Below, piece after piece: positions 63,364 through 64,000 of a DNA stretch of 64,000 nucleotides; the first letter of the stretch is position 1; each line of letters starts with the position of its first letter. The position numbers were made by a program, and so were the translations under genes. The notes under the pieces were generated by a model. It worked only from the letters and a program-made list of their open reading frames with translations. It made no database searches and was not told the origin of the DNA. Source of the DNA: Paracoccus aeridis (GTDB taxonomy: Bacteria > Pseudomonadota > Alphaproteobacteria > Rhodobacterales > Rhodobacteraceae); assembly GCF_004923205.2 (NCBI RefSeq), contig NZ_SELD02000004.1, positions 62,001-126,000 on the forward strand, given 5' to 3'.

Positions 63364-64000
63364 TCACCGCGCCGCGCTGATCCGCGCGTCGCCGGCGGTC
63401 AGCGGCTCTCCCATCCGGTCGAAGCGCAGGTGCGCGATCCCCCGCCCGCCCGACTGCGTGAACAGCGTCCCCGCCTCGCGCCCGTCTTCCATCAGGACCG
63501 GCGTCCCGACCGGCGCCGCGCCATCGACCGTCACCGTCACGAGGCCCTTCCGCAGCTCGGTCTTGTGCTTCATCCGGGCCGTCACCTCCTGCCCGACATA
63601 GCAGCCCTTGCGGAAATCGACCCCGTGCAGCCGCTCGAACCCGGCCTCGAGGATGAACGTCTCGTTCGGCACCAGCTCGACCAAGGTTTCCGGGATCGTG
63701 TGCGCGACGCGCACGGCGTCCCAGTCGGTCCCGTCATCCCCCCCGGTCGCGCCGTAGAGCCGCCAGCCCATGTCCGGGTGCCGGGGATCGGCGACCGCGC
63801 CCGCGGGCGCCGTCCCGGTGCCGCGGGACACCCGCAGCGCGGTCTCCTCGATCGCCACCTTCGCGCGCAGCTTGTACATCGCGAGCCGCCGCAGCAGGTC
63901 GGCGCCCAGCCGCGCGTCCACGTCGACCAACAGCGCGTCGCCGTCCGGCACGACGAAGAAATCCGCGAGATATTTCCCCTGCGCCGTCAGCAGCGCGGCC
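63364..64000 (-). CDS. ygfZ: YgfZ/GcvT-like folate-binding Fe-S maintenance protein (N-terminus outside window)
   Basis: The C-terminal 211 codons are present and continue past the right edge. The family signature KGCYVGQEVTARM lies near 63600, preceded by PNETFILEAGFERLHGVDF and followed by a beta-barrel tail (GTLFTQSGGRGIAHLRF). The upstream part reads LLTAQGKYLADFFVV, matching the N-terminal domain. YgfZ (COG0354) uses tetrahydrofolate in assembly or repair of Fe-S clusters. An internal ATG at 63951 should not be taken as the start. Confidence 0.92.
   Translation of the reverse strand, partial: AALLTAQGKYLADFFVVPDGDALLVDVDARLGADLLRRLAMYKLRAKVAIEETALRVSRGTGTAPAGAVADPRHPDMGWRLYGATGGDDGTDWDAVRVAHTIPETLVELVPNETFILEAGFERLHGVDFRKGCYVGQEVTARMKHKTELRKGLVTVTVDGAAPVGTPVLMEDGREAGTLFTQSGGRGIAHLRFDRMGEPLTAGDARISAAR

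Noticed and set aside
62564..63367. A 267-codon minus-strand frame covering the tandem repeats as a repeat protein
   Set aside because: Several frames on both strands are open at once, the period is a multiple of three by itself, and inverted repeats rather than codon-like substitution patterns are preserved.

Overview
The window is a 64 kb, very GC-rich chromosomal segment from an alphaproteobacterium, most likely of the Rhodobacteraceae/Paracoccaceae/Roseobacteraceae group. Evidence for this is the lptC-lptA-lptB-hpf-ptsN cluster without rpoN, the uppP/NDUFA9-like pair, a DUF6280-type protein, the ridA-ugpQ-smc neighbourhood, frequent 4-base start/stop overlaps and near-absent AT-rich DNA outside a few promoters. 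Both ends are cut inside genes (nagA at the left, a YgfZ/GcvT-like gene at the right).

1-7.6 kb: GlcNAc catabolism (nagA, nagB) sits behind the 3' remnant of an oligopeptide-type ABC ATPase. That remnant abuts a large RTX-repeat glycoside hydrolase. A small metallophosphoesterase, kynureninase and a luciferase-like flavin oxidoreductase follow.

7.8-40.2 kb: one extended surface-glycan locus with embedded polyketide and nonribosomal-peptide enzymes. It holds an Sfp-type phosphopantetheinyl transferase; glycosyltransferases (three GT4, three GT2, one WecG/TagA); an O-antigen ligase/polymerase-like membrane protein; a Wzx-type flippase; an ExoY-type initiating phosphosugar transferase; a Wzz-like chain-length protein; a CpsD-like protein without its nucleotide-binding motifs; an SGNH hydrolase; and UppP. 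Inside it lie a 2148-residue PKS (KS-AT-KR-DH-ACP-TE), a 1572-residue NRPS (formyltransferase, degenerate C, A domain split by a luciferase-like monooxygenase, PCP), a separate A-PCP-TE protein and a GMC oxidoreductase with a four-cysteine motif. The simplest reading is that the locus makes a surface glycan or glycolipid carrying a polyketide/peptide part. This is the most interesting system in the window. The product cannot be told from sequence.

40-54 kb: housekeeping. An NDUFA9-like SDR, tRNA-Leu(CAG) with a clear terminator, an epoxide-hydrolase-like protein, a hexapeptide acetyltransferase, an AI-2E/PerM family protein, an SDR, a CIO-type bd oxidase (cydA, cydB and a 32-residue third subunit), an RNase D-like exonuclease, then kdsD-lptC-lptA-lptB-hpf-ptsN for Kdo precursor supply and LPS transport.

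53-64 kb: ugpQ-ridA, smc with a good sigma70 promoter, a DUF6280 gene, a histidine phosphatase with nnrD, an EamA exporter, dinB with a triplicated 3' end, a tandem array of about 210-bp hairpin-rich repeats, and ygfZ. No CRISPR array, insertion sequence, prophage or rRNA was seen.
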